Origin: Yponomeuta sedellus
Taxonomy: Eukaryota > Arthropoda > Insecta > Lepidoptera > Yponomeutidae
Direction: 5' to 3'
Length of the DNA stretch: 64,000 nt
Assembly: GCA_934045075.1 (NCBI GenBank)
Contig: OW203730.1
Location: forward strand, 9,786,692-9,850,691
Shown piece by piece: positions 46,211 to 58,394 of the stretch. The notes beneath the pieces are model-generated. The model was not told where the DNA came from. It saw nothing but the letters and a program-made list of their open reading frames with translations, and did not search any database. The position numbers and the translations under genes were made by a program. Positions within the stretch are counted from its first letter, which is position 1. Each line of letters opens with the position of its first letter.

Positions 46211-46534
46211 CATTCCAAAATATTATTTGTGTGGTATTTTAGGCCGATTACGTTGACAAAAATTAAGAGTTCTTCTTTGGGTTCAACAGAGATAATAATA
46301 ATATATTTAATAATATAACAAATAATATGCTTTAGAAAATATTTGATCGTACGTGGTTTTCGTGTGACAATTACAGAGTCACTTGCAGGCGCGCCGCGCG
46401 GCGGCGCGTGGGTGCGCTATGTCTAACAAAAAGGCTAAGTAATGTTCAAACCATCTTGGTTGTGTTTAGACAGCGGCACGTTATATTTAGGTGCTTAGAT
46501 TATAGTATTTTCTAAGGTTAACACGAGCAGTAGA

Positions 46535-46720
46535 CATAATTAAAACTAATAATCAACATAATTTTCCAACGTTTCGGCACTTTTTCAGGTGCCGTGGTCT
46601 TGGATGATTTTTGTGGATGGATGACAGAATCACGGGTCATCCGGGACCAGGGCACTGAAAAAGTGCCGAAACGTTGGAAAATTGTAAAAAATTTAATAAA
46701 CGAACATAAATCCGTAAAAA
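46535..46720. repeat. Inverted repeat of the CGAAACGTTGG family
   Basis: TTTTCCAACGTTTCGGCACT and its complement AGTGCCGAAACGTTGGAAAA bracket GGTGCCGTGGTCTTGG. Related pieces lie at 23935-24020, 51113-51270, 49945-50105 and 52800-52935. Confidence 0.65.
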
Positions 46721-46938
46721 ACCGTTTTAATTATGCTAAGATTATGATTAAGGCTTTAATTATTTATTTATTTTATAGCAATTCAAACTTGATTGTGAAT
46801 ATTTGGGTATAAGAACGCCACTGCACTGGTGTGTCGTTTTCGTCTACAGTTACCTTGCTTTGGATTGATGTAATTGTCTTGGTCATAAACGATCTGAAAG
46901 TCTTCAGGTAAACTTTGTGTAAACACTACTTAGATATA

Positions 46939-47116
46939 CTATTTTTATTTTTAATGCACTAACCCGTGCTAAGGACAATTTTAAAAACCTATTTAGAGGC
47001 TAAAAATTCCACCCATGCCGGAATTCGAACCCGCGACCTCTGGCACGGATAGCCAAAGGTCGCGGATTCGAATTACGGCATGGGTGGAATTTTTAGCCTC
47101 TAAATAGGTTTTTAAA
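46939..47116. mobile_element. Family A fold-back copy with 14-bp target-site duplication
   Basis: The - part with tail meets the + stub near 47040 (GACCTCTGG|CACGGATAGCC). ACTACTTAGATATA at 46925-46938 and 47117-47130 flanks it exactly. Confidence 0.85.
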
Positions 47117-48074
47117 ACTACTTAGATATATTGAGAGAGAACACTACTGCTACCGTAGATGAGTGCACCAAAGAGTATTAACATCTACAAACGAGTATGT
47201 TAATATTCTTATGTGCACTGATTATCCATATCTTTCTTTTTTCTTCAGCATCTTCGTCAGAGATCGCCAGTTGTACCGTTTACTATAAATATTGATTATA
47301 AATATTGACTTTTCTTGTTTACTTGTATAAACAAGAAAGAATATTCTCATCTCATTCAGAGAAGCTTTTAAGTTTTGATCTTCAAAATCTACTAATGGGT
47401 TCACCGACTTGAAATAAAAAAAACGTATTTTCTCACATAAGGATTTTTTTAGATACTGTTTGTACTGGGCCCCAAATATTTCTTTTATTTATTACGAAAA
47501 GTCTTTCTTGAAAAAAAAAAAACATTTTTTACATCTTTACTTACAACACATTTTAAACTTTGGCGACTTGAACACATTATTAGAATATTTTTGGGGCTTA
47601 TACTCGTGACCACGATGACTATAACATCGTCGAAACATCGAGGATAAATAGCAATAAATTCTCTTCTCTTATCTTTACTTACCTCTTGACTGTCTATTGA
47701 CAAAACAAAAGATTGTCGCAATAAAAGAACTCGCGCAAAAGCGACACGCCGAATCGTCAGCCTAGCGGAGGCCATCTTTACTGCCTCCAGTTTATGTTGT
47801 TACTCACTTCCCAGCGATGCGCCGTAAAAAGTTAAGAATTAGATTGCACCGTACGAACAGACTGACTGACAGCCAGTTTATGTCAGCGTGTAACACGATG
47901 ATATGACGTTAAGGGGGATTAAGGGGTTGCTTCGTAAATGTATCCGCGTAAATTGGCTTACAAAATGACAAGGCGTGTCTTGCTACATAATATTAGTAAT
48001 GAATTTAATTAAAGACATTACCTAGGTCTTTAAGCTTGTTGTTGTTATTAGGAAGAATTTACTTTTATTATTAA

Positions 48075-48280
48075 AACGTAACATAACATTTAAATACAGG
48101 CACATACATTGCTTCTGGCCCCACACTAGGATACCCAGTGTCGTGGGAGCCAGAAACAACGACATCACAAACATGTAAACATCTAATACCTGGGGTTTTT
48201 TGTCCCCAGCCCGGGTTTGAACCTGGGACCGCTTGCATGGAAGGCAGACGCCTTACCGCTGCACCATAGAGGTTGTCAGA
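48075..48280 (-). mobile_element. Family B SINE, complete
   Basis: Reverse complement of the full element: tail at 48075, body CATACATTGCTTCTGGCCCC, box B complement (GGGTTTGAACCTGG) and head ending CCATAGAGGTTGTC. Confidence 0.85.
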
Positions 48281-48452
48281 ACCAATTATTATGAAACATT
48301 AATATTGTGAAATTCATTAATGTCCAATAAAGAATATTCTATGTTAACAATGTATTTGAATGTTCAAATTTTATGAAGGAGTCCAACTTCACAATAACTT
48401 ACCGATTAAAGTGAAGGACGCAGAAAATATAAAAGCTTTTAAAAACAAACTA

Positions 48453-48592
48453 AGGGCCAGTTTCTGAATTGAGAATTTCACTTAGTAAGTACTTAAGTAA
48501 TGTTCTGTCATGTTCATTTCTAGCAAATTCGAAGAGACAGCACTAGAGTTAACTATTTACTTAGCGAAATTCTCAATTCAGAAAAAGACACT
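48453..48592. mobile_element. MITE, copy 1 of 2
   Basis: Arms GGCCAGTTTCTGAATTGAGA and the complement near 48568-48590. The interior has CTTAAGTAATGTTCTGTCAT and AGACAGCACTAG. Confidence 0.75.
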
Positions 48593-48787
48593 ATAACTAC
48601 ATATCTTAAATAATAACTAAGTTTAAACTTGCTGTAATGCATGGCATATACTTTTAAGTAACTTTATCATGAGAAATAAAATTAATATCATTGAACCGTA
48701 TTAACTTGCAGTGATGTTCGATTGTAAATAAGTTGCCTTCGCTTGAGAATAATATTTAATTGAAGCTAATTCAGCTTTTATTCACAT

Positions 48788-49044
48788 GTAACATAACATA
48801 ACATAAAAATTACATACATATAATTACATAATTAAATTATATAAAATTACAATTAATTAAATTAATTACATACATTGCTTCTGGCCTTGCACTAGGAAAC
48901 CCTGTGTCGTGGGAACCAGAAACAACGACATCACAAACATGTAAACATCCAAGACCTGGGATTTTTTTTTGTTCCCAGCCGGGATTCGAACCCGGGACCT
49001 CTTGCATGGTAGGCAGACGCGCTACCGCAACGCCACAGAGGTCC
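48788..49044 (-). mobile_element. Family B SINE with AT-rich expanded tail
   Basis: Tail ACATAACATAACATA plus about 70 bp of ATTACATA/ATTAATTA-type sequence, body CATACATTGCTTCTGGCC, box B complement GGGATTCGAACCCGG and head CGCCACAGAGGTCC. Confidence 0.85.
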
Positions 49045-49265
49045 ATATACATATACAATTCTAAAACAGAATCATTTGAACTGATCCCAAACAAAATACC
49101 CTGTACTTTGGTAACCAGACAAAGACATCTCATCTATCCAGATTGAGGTCATTTGTACAAATAAAGTACCGCCTCCTGTGGGAACAGAACCTACGATCCC
49201 TGTTTTGGTAGGCAAGCGTAGTAAACGCTTGACTATGCGCAGTCAAATGTTCGTAAACTGTAAAC

Positions 49266-49515
49266 GTTCATCATCAACCCATTAAGTCCCCACCGAGGGG
49301 CACGGGTCTCTTCCCTGAGGTAGGTATAGGCCATACTCTACCACGGGGGCCAAGTCCGGATTGGTGGAGGCTTGCAAGACTAGTGGCTGGTCTTACTGTC
49401 AGAAGTTTTGAAGCCGCCGTAAGACCTCTTGGCTTGGCTTAACGACTGCCATCTATCGACGACCTCCGTGATCGTTTAAGATCACTCAGGCAGCCGGGGC
49501 TACGAGCAATTCTGT
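49266..49515 (-). mobile_element. Family C copy with part of the 5S-like region
   Basis: CCCATTAAGTCCCCACCGAG, CCATACTCTACCACGGGGGC, CTTACTGTCAGAAGTTTTGA, then GATCGTTTAAGATCACTCAG which matches the region just upstream of the 5S head in the copy at 30114. Confidence 0.7.
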
Positions 49516-49889
49516 AAACGTGTCCTTATGTAAATTTCAGTTAGTTATTACAGGACATCCCTGTCAAATTAAGACAATTGAACAGCTCTCGTCATCCGTA
49601 TCTGATGCAGCGCTATTTCCCTTAATTGTCTATTCATGTTTGCGTAAACAATTCTCGTAGATACCTGTGTGATTGATATGACGTCAGCTTTTCTTACCTT
49701 CGTAATAGGAACGTACAGTACAAGCAGGTGACTTTTTCTGGGGAGTTATAAACTTGTAGAACTAAATAACACTAAAATAATATTTATTTATTTAGTATTG
49801 TTTTAGATTACTTATTAAAAAACGGAACAAAAGTGGATATTTTCTTTGTAATCACAATTTAAAGTGTTTTGAATGTTATTTAATTTACC

Positions 49890-50108
49890 ATTGTAAACAA
49901 ATAGATCTTTCTTAATGATTCGCGATACTCATACATAGTTATATATTAAATGGGTCTAATCGCGATTGTTTATTAGGTAAAACATAATTACCTATTTCCC
50001 GACGTTTTAGCAGCGTTGCAGTTGCCGTTGTTTTGGGTAGACGTCGGTAATTATAAGGTAATTACGTTTTATCTTATGAATAATCGCGATTAGATCCATT
50101 TAATATAT
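49890..50108. repeat. Fold-back repeat with TAATCGCGAT arms
   Basis: GGGTCTAATCGCGATTGTTT and AATAATCGCGATTAGATCC are arms around CCCGACGTTTTAGCAGCG. The same outer sequence (ATACTCATACATAGTTATAT) recurs inverted at about 52910-52950. Confidence 0.65.
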
Positions 50109-50350
50109 AACATAGAAATATATTTATTTTTAAAGAAAGTCTCTTATGCATTATATACATACCTGTCAGGAGATAGTAGGGCGTAAATACCACGCATGGC
50201 AACCGTAGAAAACAAAGCCCTTGGTACGAAATGCTTGGATTCGAACGCACGCCCTCCCAAATGAGATGCTGGCAATCTGTCCCTGCGCTGCAACCAAAAT
50301 ACAATACTCGTACAATGTGTTCAATAAAGAATATTCTATCCATCTATAAT

Positions 50351-50726
50351 AAACTAGCGGACCCAGCGAACTTCGTAGCGCCTAGCAGTGAATTCTTTAA
50401 TTTTTTTTTTTCTCTCCGCATGAACCATCCTCGTACTTCAAGAAATATTCTAAAAAAAGAATTAGTGAAATCGGTTCAGCTGCTCACGAGATTTGCGCTT
50501 ACCAAGACATTCGGGGATTCATTTTTATATTAGGGACTAGCTGACCCAGCGAACTTCGTACCGCCTACCTAACAGTCGATTCTTTAATTTTTTTTATTTT
50601 TCTCTCCGCAAGGACCATCCTTGTACTTCAAGGAATATAAAAAAAAAAAAGAATTAGCGAAATCGGTTCAGCTGCTCTCGAGATTTGCGCTTACCAACAC
50701 ATTCGGGGATTCATTTTTATACTATA
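50351..50726 (+). mobile_element. Two RTE-like LINE 3' ends in direct tandem
   Basis: Copies at 50351-50534 and 50535-50726, each from CCCAGCGAACTTCGTA to GGGGATTCATTTTTATA. Both share the GGGGATTC variant, so the second may be a local duplication. Confidence 0.7.
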
Positions 50727-51469
50727 GAGATATACAGTCTAAAACATACATTCTACAGGGCAAAGGCCTTCTCTCAGAGAGAGAGAGTATGGGCTTAATC
50801 GCCCGGGGCGTGTCCAAAGTGGATGGCCGATCTCAAGCGCCTGATTTTTGGAATAGCCCAGATGAAGGTCTACTTCGTGCTTCAACTTTTAACAGGTCAT
50901 AAAAATGTAATGGTGAACTTACACCGCAGTTATATTTGTGAAGCAACATTTTGCAACATGGATAACATTGTGAGTTATATTAATAACTACCACACATTGA
51001 TATTGGCCCTAAACTAGGATACCGTGTGCAAGAACGTCACAAACATGGAAATCACACAGTCTGTGCCCATTTATACAAACGAAATACTGGACGAGCACTA
51101 GACATAATAAAATCTGTATTTACACGGATTTTACTCGTTTAATTTTAAATTTTTTGCAAATTTCCGACGTTTCGGCACTTTTTCAAGTACCGTGGTCTCG
51201 GAAGACTGAGGTGTCACCTCAGTCTTCCGAGTTAATTAAACGAGTAAAACCCGTGTAAATACGGTTTATAATATGAAATACTGTGATCTCTAGTGAATCA
51301 AGTTTCCAATGGGGAAAACCTTTGTTTTGGCAACCAAGCGTGCTAACCACTAGATCAACGACACAGTGAAATTAATCATGTGCCAAAATTTTACCCCCCA
51401 ATAACTAAATTCAGTGCAGATGCACAATTTAATATAGATAATAATAATAATATTGGCCTTTTTGCATCT

Positions 51470-51846
51470 AATTAATGAGATGATTTTATACAGCGTCCAG
51501 TGGTATCTTCACTCACACCAGATGGGTAAAGGGACCACTCCGGCGCTAAAGTGCCTGGGACATGGTTTAATAGGTGGTGTAGGCTTGCCCAGCACCTATA
51601 CCATCCTGAAAGCATAGTCGGCCTGGCCCACAGGAAAGACTAGTCAATACGTGCGGAGCCAACCAAGCCGCGGGTTTCGTCACGATGTTTTTCTTCACAG
51701 TTAGCGTGTGGTATTGCGACTACAACTTCGCAAATGTACGTAACTTTGAAATTAAACAAAGTCATTGGTGCATGCCCGCACTCGGGATCGAACCTGGGGC
51801 TCTCGCTTGCCAGTCAATAGTTCTACCCACTGAACTACCACCGCTT
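51470..51846 (-). mobile_element. Family D SINE, complete
   Basis: The tail (ATTATTATTGGCC-like) at the left, AGCGTCCAGTGGTATCTTCA, CAAGCCGCGGGTTTCGTCAC, then box B complement CTCGGGATCGAACCTGGGGC and ACTGAACTACCACCGC. Confidence 0.85.
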
Positions 51847-51897
51847 TTTAATATAGATAGATAATCATTTATTAAATCTCCACAACGCACAAAGCAA

Positions 51898-51958
51898 CGA
51901 AGAGACCCGTGCCCCAGCAGTGGGGACAAACAAGGGTTGATATCGATGCTAACAACAA
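51898..51958 (+). mobile_element. Family C 3' fragment
   Basis: CGAAGAGACCCGTGCCCCAG, CAGTGGGGACAAACAAGGGT, TGATATCGATG. Confidence 0.7.
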
Positions 51959-51983
51959 TATTCATAATAATAATATGATAATT

Positions 51984-52500
51984 TAAAAACCTATTTAGAA
52001 GCTAAAAATTAGCGTTATTAGTACCCACATGATTATACTATACTAAAATAGTATAATCATGTGGGTACAGTGATATTGTTCCGATGTTAAACCTAACTGC
52101 AAAGTAAGTAGTCGGGGCTGTAAGTAATGCAATTTGCTTAAGTCAGATGTCGCTGCCTGTACGTAATACAGAGAATAGTGTAAAGAGGTTCGAAATTTCA
52201 CTGATGCCGTGAGTTGGCTTTTGGCTCAATTGGTAGAGCGCTGGCACGGATAGCCAGAGGTTGCGGGTTCGAATCCCGGCATGGGTGAAATTTTTAGCCT
52301 CTAAATAGGTTTTTAAATTTGTTCCTTAGCACGGGTTAGTGCATTAAAAATAAAAATAGTATAATCATGTGGGTACAGTGATATCGTTCCGATGTTAAAA
52401 CCTAACTGCAAAGTAGGTAGTCGGGGCTGTAAGTAATGCAATTTGCTTAAGTCAGATGTCGCTGCCTGTACGTAATACAGAGAATAGTGTAAAGAGGTCA
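51984..52500. mobile_element. Family A complex: short - stub, full + unit, partial second + unit
   Basis: A stub AAAACCTATTTAGAAGC runs into a small inverted junction at ACTATACTAAAATAGT, then a full unit (tRNA-like at about 52215-52287) and a second body in tandem from about 52335, cut at 52500. The period again is about 300 bp. No clear target-site duplication was found. Confidence 0.75.
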
Positions 52501-53284
52501 AATTTTTGTGTCAGACAGAGGGTATAAGCATATCTACAGCTATGATAGGCTGTGTCACAGTAAGTAAAGTATTAAATAAATTGTTAAATTTCATCAAAAA
52601 AATTACATAGCTTAACAAGCCTGTGGATCCCCCAGAACCTGTTTCGGGAGTAGGTATTATGTGCTACGGCAATAAAAACGTGCCCAAAATCAGCATATGC
52701 TTCAGGCACTGCAAAGCAATGTACGAGCTAGGTACTTCATTTTGAAGTGTTGAAACCACCGTATGTATCTAAATGACTGTGTATATAATATGTTGTTTGT
52801 ATATTAAACGGGTCAAATCACGATTATTTATTAGGTAAAACGTAATTACCCTATTTCCCGACGTTTCGGCAGCGTTACAGTTGCCGTGGTCACGGGTAGA
52901 CGTTTAATATATAACTATGTATGAGTATCGCGAATCATTAAGAAATACTATAATTGTGTTGTTTGTTATGTTGGCAATTTTTTTAACAAACTTTTCTCTA
53001 TCTTGCTGCAACTGGTTAAGAAAAAAAACTTTTTTTTTGTTCTGACAAAAGTCATGGTCGAAGTAGGCACTTCTTCATGTGACATGTATTTACTCTGTCA
53101 CACAGCAAAGTCTCAATAAAACCTGTGGGTGTACCGCGACCAGAGAAATCTACTTTTTGACGTTAAAAGACTGCAGCGAGCGAGAGCGTTGTCTCCTGTA
53201 TGTTGTTTGCATTACGAGGACAATACAGCTGCACCACTTTGTACTGAAAATCCTTTGCAAAGTCCTAGAATATATTCAACAGAA

Positions 53285-53685
53285 GTGGTATGGCAACAGC
53301 AAATTCGCAAACGTACGTAACTTTGAAATTAAACAAAGTCATTGGTACATGCCCGCACTAGGGATCGAACCTGGGGCTCCCGTTTGCCAGTCCATGGTTC
53401 TACCCACTGAGCTACCACCCTAACCCGTGAAGAAAAACATCGTGAGGAAACCCGCGGCTTGGTTGGCTCCGCACAATTGGCTAGTCTTTCCTGTGGGCTA
53501 GGTGCCAGGATGGTATAGGTGCTGGGCAAGCGTACACCATCTATAGAACCATGTCCCAGGCACTACAGCGTCGGAGTGGTCCCTTCACCCATCTAGTGTG
53601 AGTGAAGATACCACTGGACGCTGTATAAATCATCTCATTAGGTAGATGAAAAAAAGGGCAATATTATTATTATTAACAGAAGATT
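53285..53685 (+). mobile_element. Family D SINE with 5' inversion
   Basis: The tRNA head and following 60 bp (53290-53421) are inverted, while the body from GTGAAGAAAAACATCGTGAG to the ATTATTATT tail is in + orientation. The break falls at the sequence CTAACGGTGAAG of intact copies. Confidence 0.8.
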
Positions 53686-53879
53686 GAATAAGACAAGACA
53701 CTGAGACGCTAGCTCTGGCCTTTGTATCAACGTAATGAGATGATATATACGTCCAGTGGCACCTTCACTTAAACAAGGTGGGCTAACGGTGCAGGAAAAC
53801 ATCGTTGACGGGTCATCGTGAGTAACGATCTATCCGACTCTTCAAGTCTTATTGAGTTGTATTTCCTGTAGGTTAGGAC

Positions 53880-54222
53880 GACGAGGCGCTAAAAATATTG
53901 TCCATAAACTTATAAGAAGATATAAGAAATTGTTACAGCAGTGAGCTGGTCATATCTGCCAAAATCCCGAAAGCGGATGAGGAGCAAATATTATTATCAA
54001 GTGGCGATTACGCACTGGTAAACGCAGTAGTGGATGCTTTTTAACTCTTTGAAAAAGATAGCCGGTGGCGACTGGATGAGAATGGCCGAGGACAGAGAGA
54101 ATGGCATGACTTGGTGCCTATGCGCAGCAGTGAACGAATGTGCGAACGAACGCTAAGTAGCATTTAACTCGCCTATGTGAGCAAAATTTTTATGCAATAA
54201 AGAATTTTAATAATAATAATAA
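53880..54222 (+). mobile_element. LINE ORF2 C-terminal remnant with (ATA)n tail
   Basis: In one frame GGDWMRMAEDRENGMTWCLC AAV appears around 54062-54130, the usual end of an insect RTE/R1-type ORF2. A 3' UTR with GCAATAAAGAATTTTAATAA and an ATAATAATAA tail follows. The residues are degenerate. Confidence 0.55.
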
Positions 54223-54964
54223 TGGGAGTTGAGTTGTTGGATTCGTGTTTAACGTTAAATACAAACTCGATCAAAGCAAGATTCGGCAGCTTATTAACGG
54301 TAACTTAGTGGAATATTCATCAAACATCCTCTTGCCTAAGACTCCATAAGACTGCCAGATACTCGTACGAATTGCACTTATATAGATATTATTTACCAAA
54401 TTTAGTTCACAACTTCGATGTATTATGAGTAAAAATTTTCAGTGCGGGTAAATATTGTATTCAATACGGTTTCTAAATTGAATATAATATTTTTCTTCAC
54501 AACGCTGTATCACTTTTGCGATTCAATACCCACCCTATTTCTTTATCCTGTGACATAAGAAATACTGTTTCACGAATGTTTCATACGAACTCAATTTCTT
54601 CAGACGTAAATGTGAAGAAACAAGATTCTTTCTACGATTACGAATTCCTGATCCGATTGACCTTCTTACCTACTTCATTTGTGGCATAGTGCTCAGCCAA
54701 GCTTAGGTTATTGCTTCACTCCGCCCGCGGCTGTAAGCCATACCCGCCCTAAATGTGATTCGGGGATGGCTTGGCTTCTTAAGCTGCTACTCCTGGGACC
54801 CAGGTGGTCGCTAGGCCTTCGGCATTAGCACACATGACAGCTGCTTAGACTTTACAACGACTTAAAAACTTTGGACTGCTTTGCAAGAGCTACACTTTCA
54901 AGGTACCGACGTAAATATTGTCAAGGTGTTTAATAGTACTTCGTCTACTGTCTTTGGAATGATA

Positions 54965-55085
54965 AGATAAGGTAAGATAAGAATGTTTTTTATTGTGCCT
55001 TGGAAAAAACAAGAACCACAAAATAATATCAAACGTACATAGTACAATTAGCGGCCTCTTCCCAATTTCTTCCGGACAACCTTAC
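54965..55085 (-). mobile_element. LINE 3' tail (family G)
   Basis: GATAAGATAAGGTAAGATAA tail, TTTTTTATTGTGCCTTGGAA, AATTAGCGGCCTCTTCCCAA, TTTCTTCCGGACAACCTTA. Confidence 0.6.
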
Positions 55086-55317
55086 GATTTAAAGGTGCTG
55101 AATCAATTTAGTTCAGAAAGACGGGTGGCAGTGCAAATTTTAATACTTTTGATACATGTAATACCTCAAATCAGAAATATTTTAAGTATTGGTAAAATAC
55201 CGCTCAAACTAAAATTGACCGTAATATCGTAATACATTACAATCCTCGGGTTGAGCTGCGATACCTACTGTGGCTACATAATAAAGCCCGTTACACACTT
55301 AGCTATAATATACATTA

Positions 55318-55685
55318 ATAAGCCGTGCTGAAGCGCTCGTGGCCTGGTCGAACCGAGTGATTGGAATCAATCACTTGAGTTAAGCAACAACAGGCGCGTT
55401 CAGGTGCAGAATGGGTGACCGTCCCGTGACTACCGCTAGTGGCATTTTTTGAGTGCTTCGCAAGACACGTTAATTCGTTGATGCCGGCTGTCTTGTAAGC
55501 CATATCAGAGGCATTATGGGCGGAGTGATAACTTCTGAAAGTAAGGCCTGCCACTGTCTTTCAATACTGCACCAATCCGGACTTGGCTCCCGCGGTGGAG
55601 TATGGCCTAACCTTCCTGCGTTGCAGGAAGAGACCCGTGCCCCAGCAGTGGTGACATACAAGGGTTGATATCGATATCGATGCCT
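55318..55685 (+). mobile_element. Family C SINE with intact 5S-like head
   Basis: The best head in the window: AATCACTTGAGTTAAGCAAC, AACAGGCGCGTTCAGGTGCA and GAATGGGTGACCGTCCCGTG match the 5S internal control region in order and spacing. The body CTAGTGGCATTTTTTGAGTG runs on to GACATACAAGGGTTGATATC. 5S-headed SINEs are known as the SINE3 class; the link of this family to it is inference. Confidence 0.85.
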
Positions 55686-55689
55686 GCTA

Positions 55690-56770
55690 TAATATTTATT
55701 TTTGCCTTCATTTAAATGATTGTCGGCCAACTACTATAATAATATGCAATAGTATATATTACTATGCGATAATTTTAATTACGGTATAAGTTGGTGACGT
55801 CATAGAAATTTAAATTATAGCTACGTGTGAAGTCACTTGAATATTTGTATGGAAAATATATCGTAATATGTCTTGCTATAATTTATATTATTATATATTG
55901 TAGCTAAGTATGTAACGGGCTTAATAGTTTTGTTACGTATTGATTGTAAAATTTCTAAATTAAAAATGCGTTGATAAGCTGACTCAAAACAAATTATTAC
56001 CAACATACTCGTAACAACCTAACGTAAAAAGTAGACAAAAAAATGGTGTATATCATATACCGTCTGAAAAAAGGACTGTCATGGGAAAGGCGAAAGTTAA
56101 ATAGATAGGTAGCAAACTTTATACTACCCCGACTCTATCCGCGATTTTTCCTATTTGTACTCGTATTTGTGTACGTGGTCACTTTCATTCCTGTTCGGTT
56201 ATAGATGTAGGTACTAATGTGAAATATTAAAATAAACTTCTGAATTGTTCATAAATTTATTTATTTCGGACAACGCGATCTTACACCATCAAATGGTATA
56301 CCACAAAGTTTAATAGGGTTCAGTGTTATTATTAACGTAGCTATTATTACAAATTATTTTATGCCACACCTGACCATAAAGTGGCTTTTTTCTGGCCAAG
56401 TCTAGACATAAATATTTTACATATCTCTTGCTCTGTAAGTAGTCACTTACTTCCCTGAATGCCGGGGTGTATAGATTTCATTACAGCATAGGTTTCAAAA
56501 CATACGATGTAATGTAAACATTACAGCATAGGTTTTGGAATTTGAAAAAAGAACTGTCATACTCATATTTAAAGCAAGAAGAATATTTTTTAAAAGTTAA
56601 TATTATTTTTCTCGGTATCGATTATTTACTCGAATCGGAATCGAGACAATTCACATTAGAATCTATGAAGATTTTATTTTAAATATCGAACTATTTGTTT
56701 CGTCGTGTGTTAATTGAAATCGATTTAAAAATCAAACTGGTCAGCACGATTTGACGCGCTTGCGTGCCAT
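55690..56770. other. Intronic sequence, nothing recognised
   Basis: AT-rich. CATTACAGCATAGGTTT occurs twice (56480-56497 and 56519-56535), a small local duplication. Confidence 0.45.
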
Positions 56771-56879
56771 AAAGTCGTGAAGAGTAAAAAAGTCAGTCGA
56801 CTAGCTAGGCGCGAAAGTATTTTTTTTCGTGTTTTGGAGTTCTTTCTCAAAAGTTTTAAAAATTTCAAGTGGCGAAGAC

Positions 56880-57176
56880 ATGGATCTAACCCCCGATTTT
56901 ATAAAAGAAGAAGCATAAACAGTTTTAGAAAATATATTACCGCCGAACTCGAAAGAAAGATATGTAAAGGCATACGACGAATTTATGAAGTGGCGGTCAG
57001 AAAAAAAAGTTAAATCTCCTTCTGAAAGTGTTTTTATATCATATTTTAATGAATTATCTAAAAAGCTACAACCTTCCAGTTTATGGTGCTTTTATTATTT
57101 ATTACCACATATTTATTTCTACGTTCATAGAAACCTGATTTCTTGTTTTTTTACTTACCTCACAATCGATATGTAA
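56880..57176 (+). pseudogene. Crypton/KIAA1958-like recombinase N-terminal fragment
   Basis: From the ATG at 56880 the frame reads MDLTPDFIKEEA, hits a TAA at 56916, then continues TVLENILPPNSKERYVKAYD, EFMKWRSEKKVKSPSES and VFISYFNELSKKLQPSSLW. Leu-Pro-Pro-x-S-K-E-R-Y, then A-Y-x-x-F-M-x-W, S-E-x-V-x-x-x-Y-F-x-E-L-S and S-S-L-W is the N-terminal SAM-like core-binding pattern of Crypton-type tyrosine recombinases and their domesticated insect relatives. Homology seems to stop after SSLW (about 57087), and the frame ends at 57176. The catalytic domain is absent. The premature stop and truncation mark it as a dead fragment. The family call is from pattern memory. Confidence 0.55.
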
Positions 57177-57423
57177 AGCAGAGTGTTTACCTCGGGTGTA
57201 AGCATCAATTGCATACTCGGGCTAATTAGCGCCCTCGTTGCGCTCGGGCGCCAAAAATCCCATATGCAATTGATGTCATACAGCCCTTGGTTAACAATCT
57301 ACTATTACAGAAATGAATATATAAAAAAAAATCTTAAAATTTTGTCTTGAAATTTACTCTGGTCGCTGGCTAGCTGTTCGATGTCGACTTAATTTTTTTT
57401 GCAATCTCGCGTTTAGACCTGGA

Positions 57424-57750
57424 CCATCGATCGTTATCAACCCTTGTTGTCCCCACTGTTGGGGCACGGGTCTCTTCCTGCATCGCAGGAAGTTTAGGCC
57501 ATACTCCACCACGGGGGCCAATTTCGGGTTGGTGGTGGATTGTAAGACAGTGGCGGGCCTCACTGTCAGAAGTTATCAAGCCGCCAACGGCATAACGTGC
57601 CATGCGAAGCACGGAAGCGCTGGGAAAAATGCCACTAGTGATAGTCACTGGAAGCTAACCCATCATGTATGTACCTGACCGCGCCTGTTGTTGTTTAACC
57701 AAGTGATTCATTCCAATCACTCGGTTCGCCTAGGCCACGAGCGACCATCG
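57424..57750 (-). mobile_element. Family C SINE with 5S-like head
   Basis: Reverse complement of the whole element: GTTATCAACCCTTGTTGTCC at the 3' end, then GCCATACTCCACCACGGGGG, AAAATGCCACTAGTGATAGT, CTGACCGCGCCTGTTGTTGT and CCAATCACTCGGTTCGCC. Confidence 0.8.
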
Positions 57751-58394
57751 ATCAATATGTTAAAACCACTAAGCCCTGGCTAGTCTACTTCTCACACGCC
57801 TTTCCCTTCAGCCTGTAAATAAATGCCACGTTTCACGAGCTTTACCTACTCTCGTCCTGAGCGAAGTGATTGCGTGAGCCGTGAGTGCTTGTATTCATTT
57901 CTTTGCCACCCATTTCACAATGCAACGTGAAAAGGGATGCGAGAACTCAGCTAACGCATGGCATTTTAGGGCTGCGGCGGGTTGTGTGTTTATTTACCAA
58001 CAGTGTTTATACAGAGAAATATAATTTACAGCATATTTTGTTTTATATTTAGACCGACTTGCAGAGATGTTTGTTGACAGACCTCTTTATTTTTAACTTT
58101 TTTTTTATACACGGTTTTTTACACATATTGTTATTTTTGAATTTAGGTACCTAGTTCAGTTCTAATTATGTCTATTATGACAGTGTCTTATATAAATAAA
58201 GAGTTATTTAGTAACAATTGCAGATCAAAATTTTATTTAATCTTTTTTAAAGTAAGCCGTTACTTTACTTTTCTAAAAGATTAAATACTAAATCTCAGCA
58301 CGATGACAACATGGCCTGAGTAAATATTTTAGCCGCCAACTGTCTTTATACTGTCTTTATATTATAACTGTCTTTTTTGCCAAGCCGTCTTTAT

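Noticed and set aside
55325..55445. A 5S rRNA gene
   Set aside because: Only the internal promoter region matches; the ends do not, and it runs into a dispersed SINE body.
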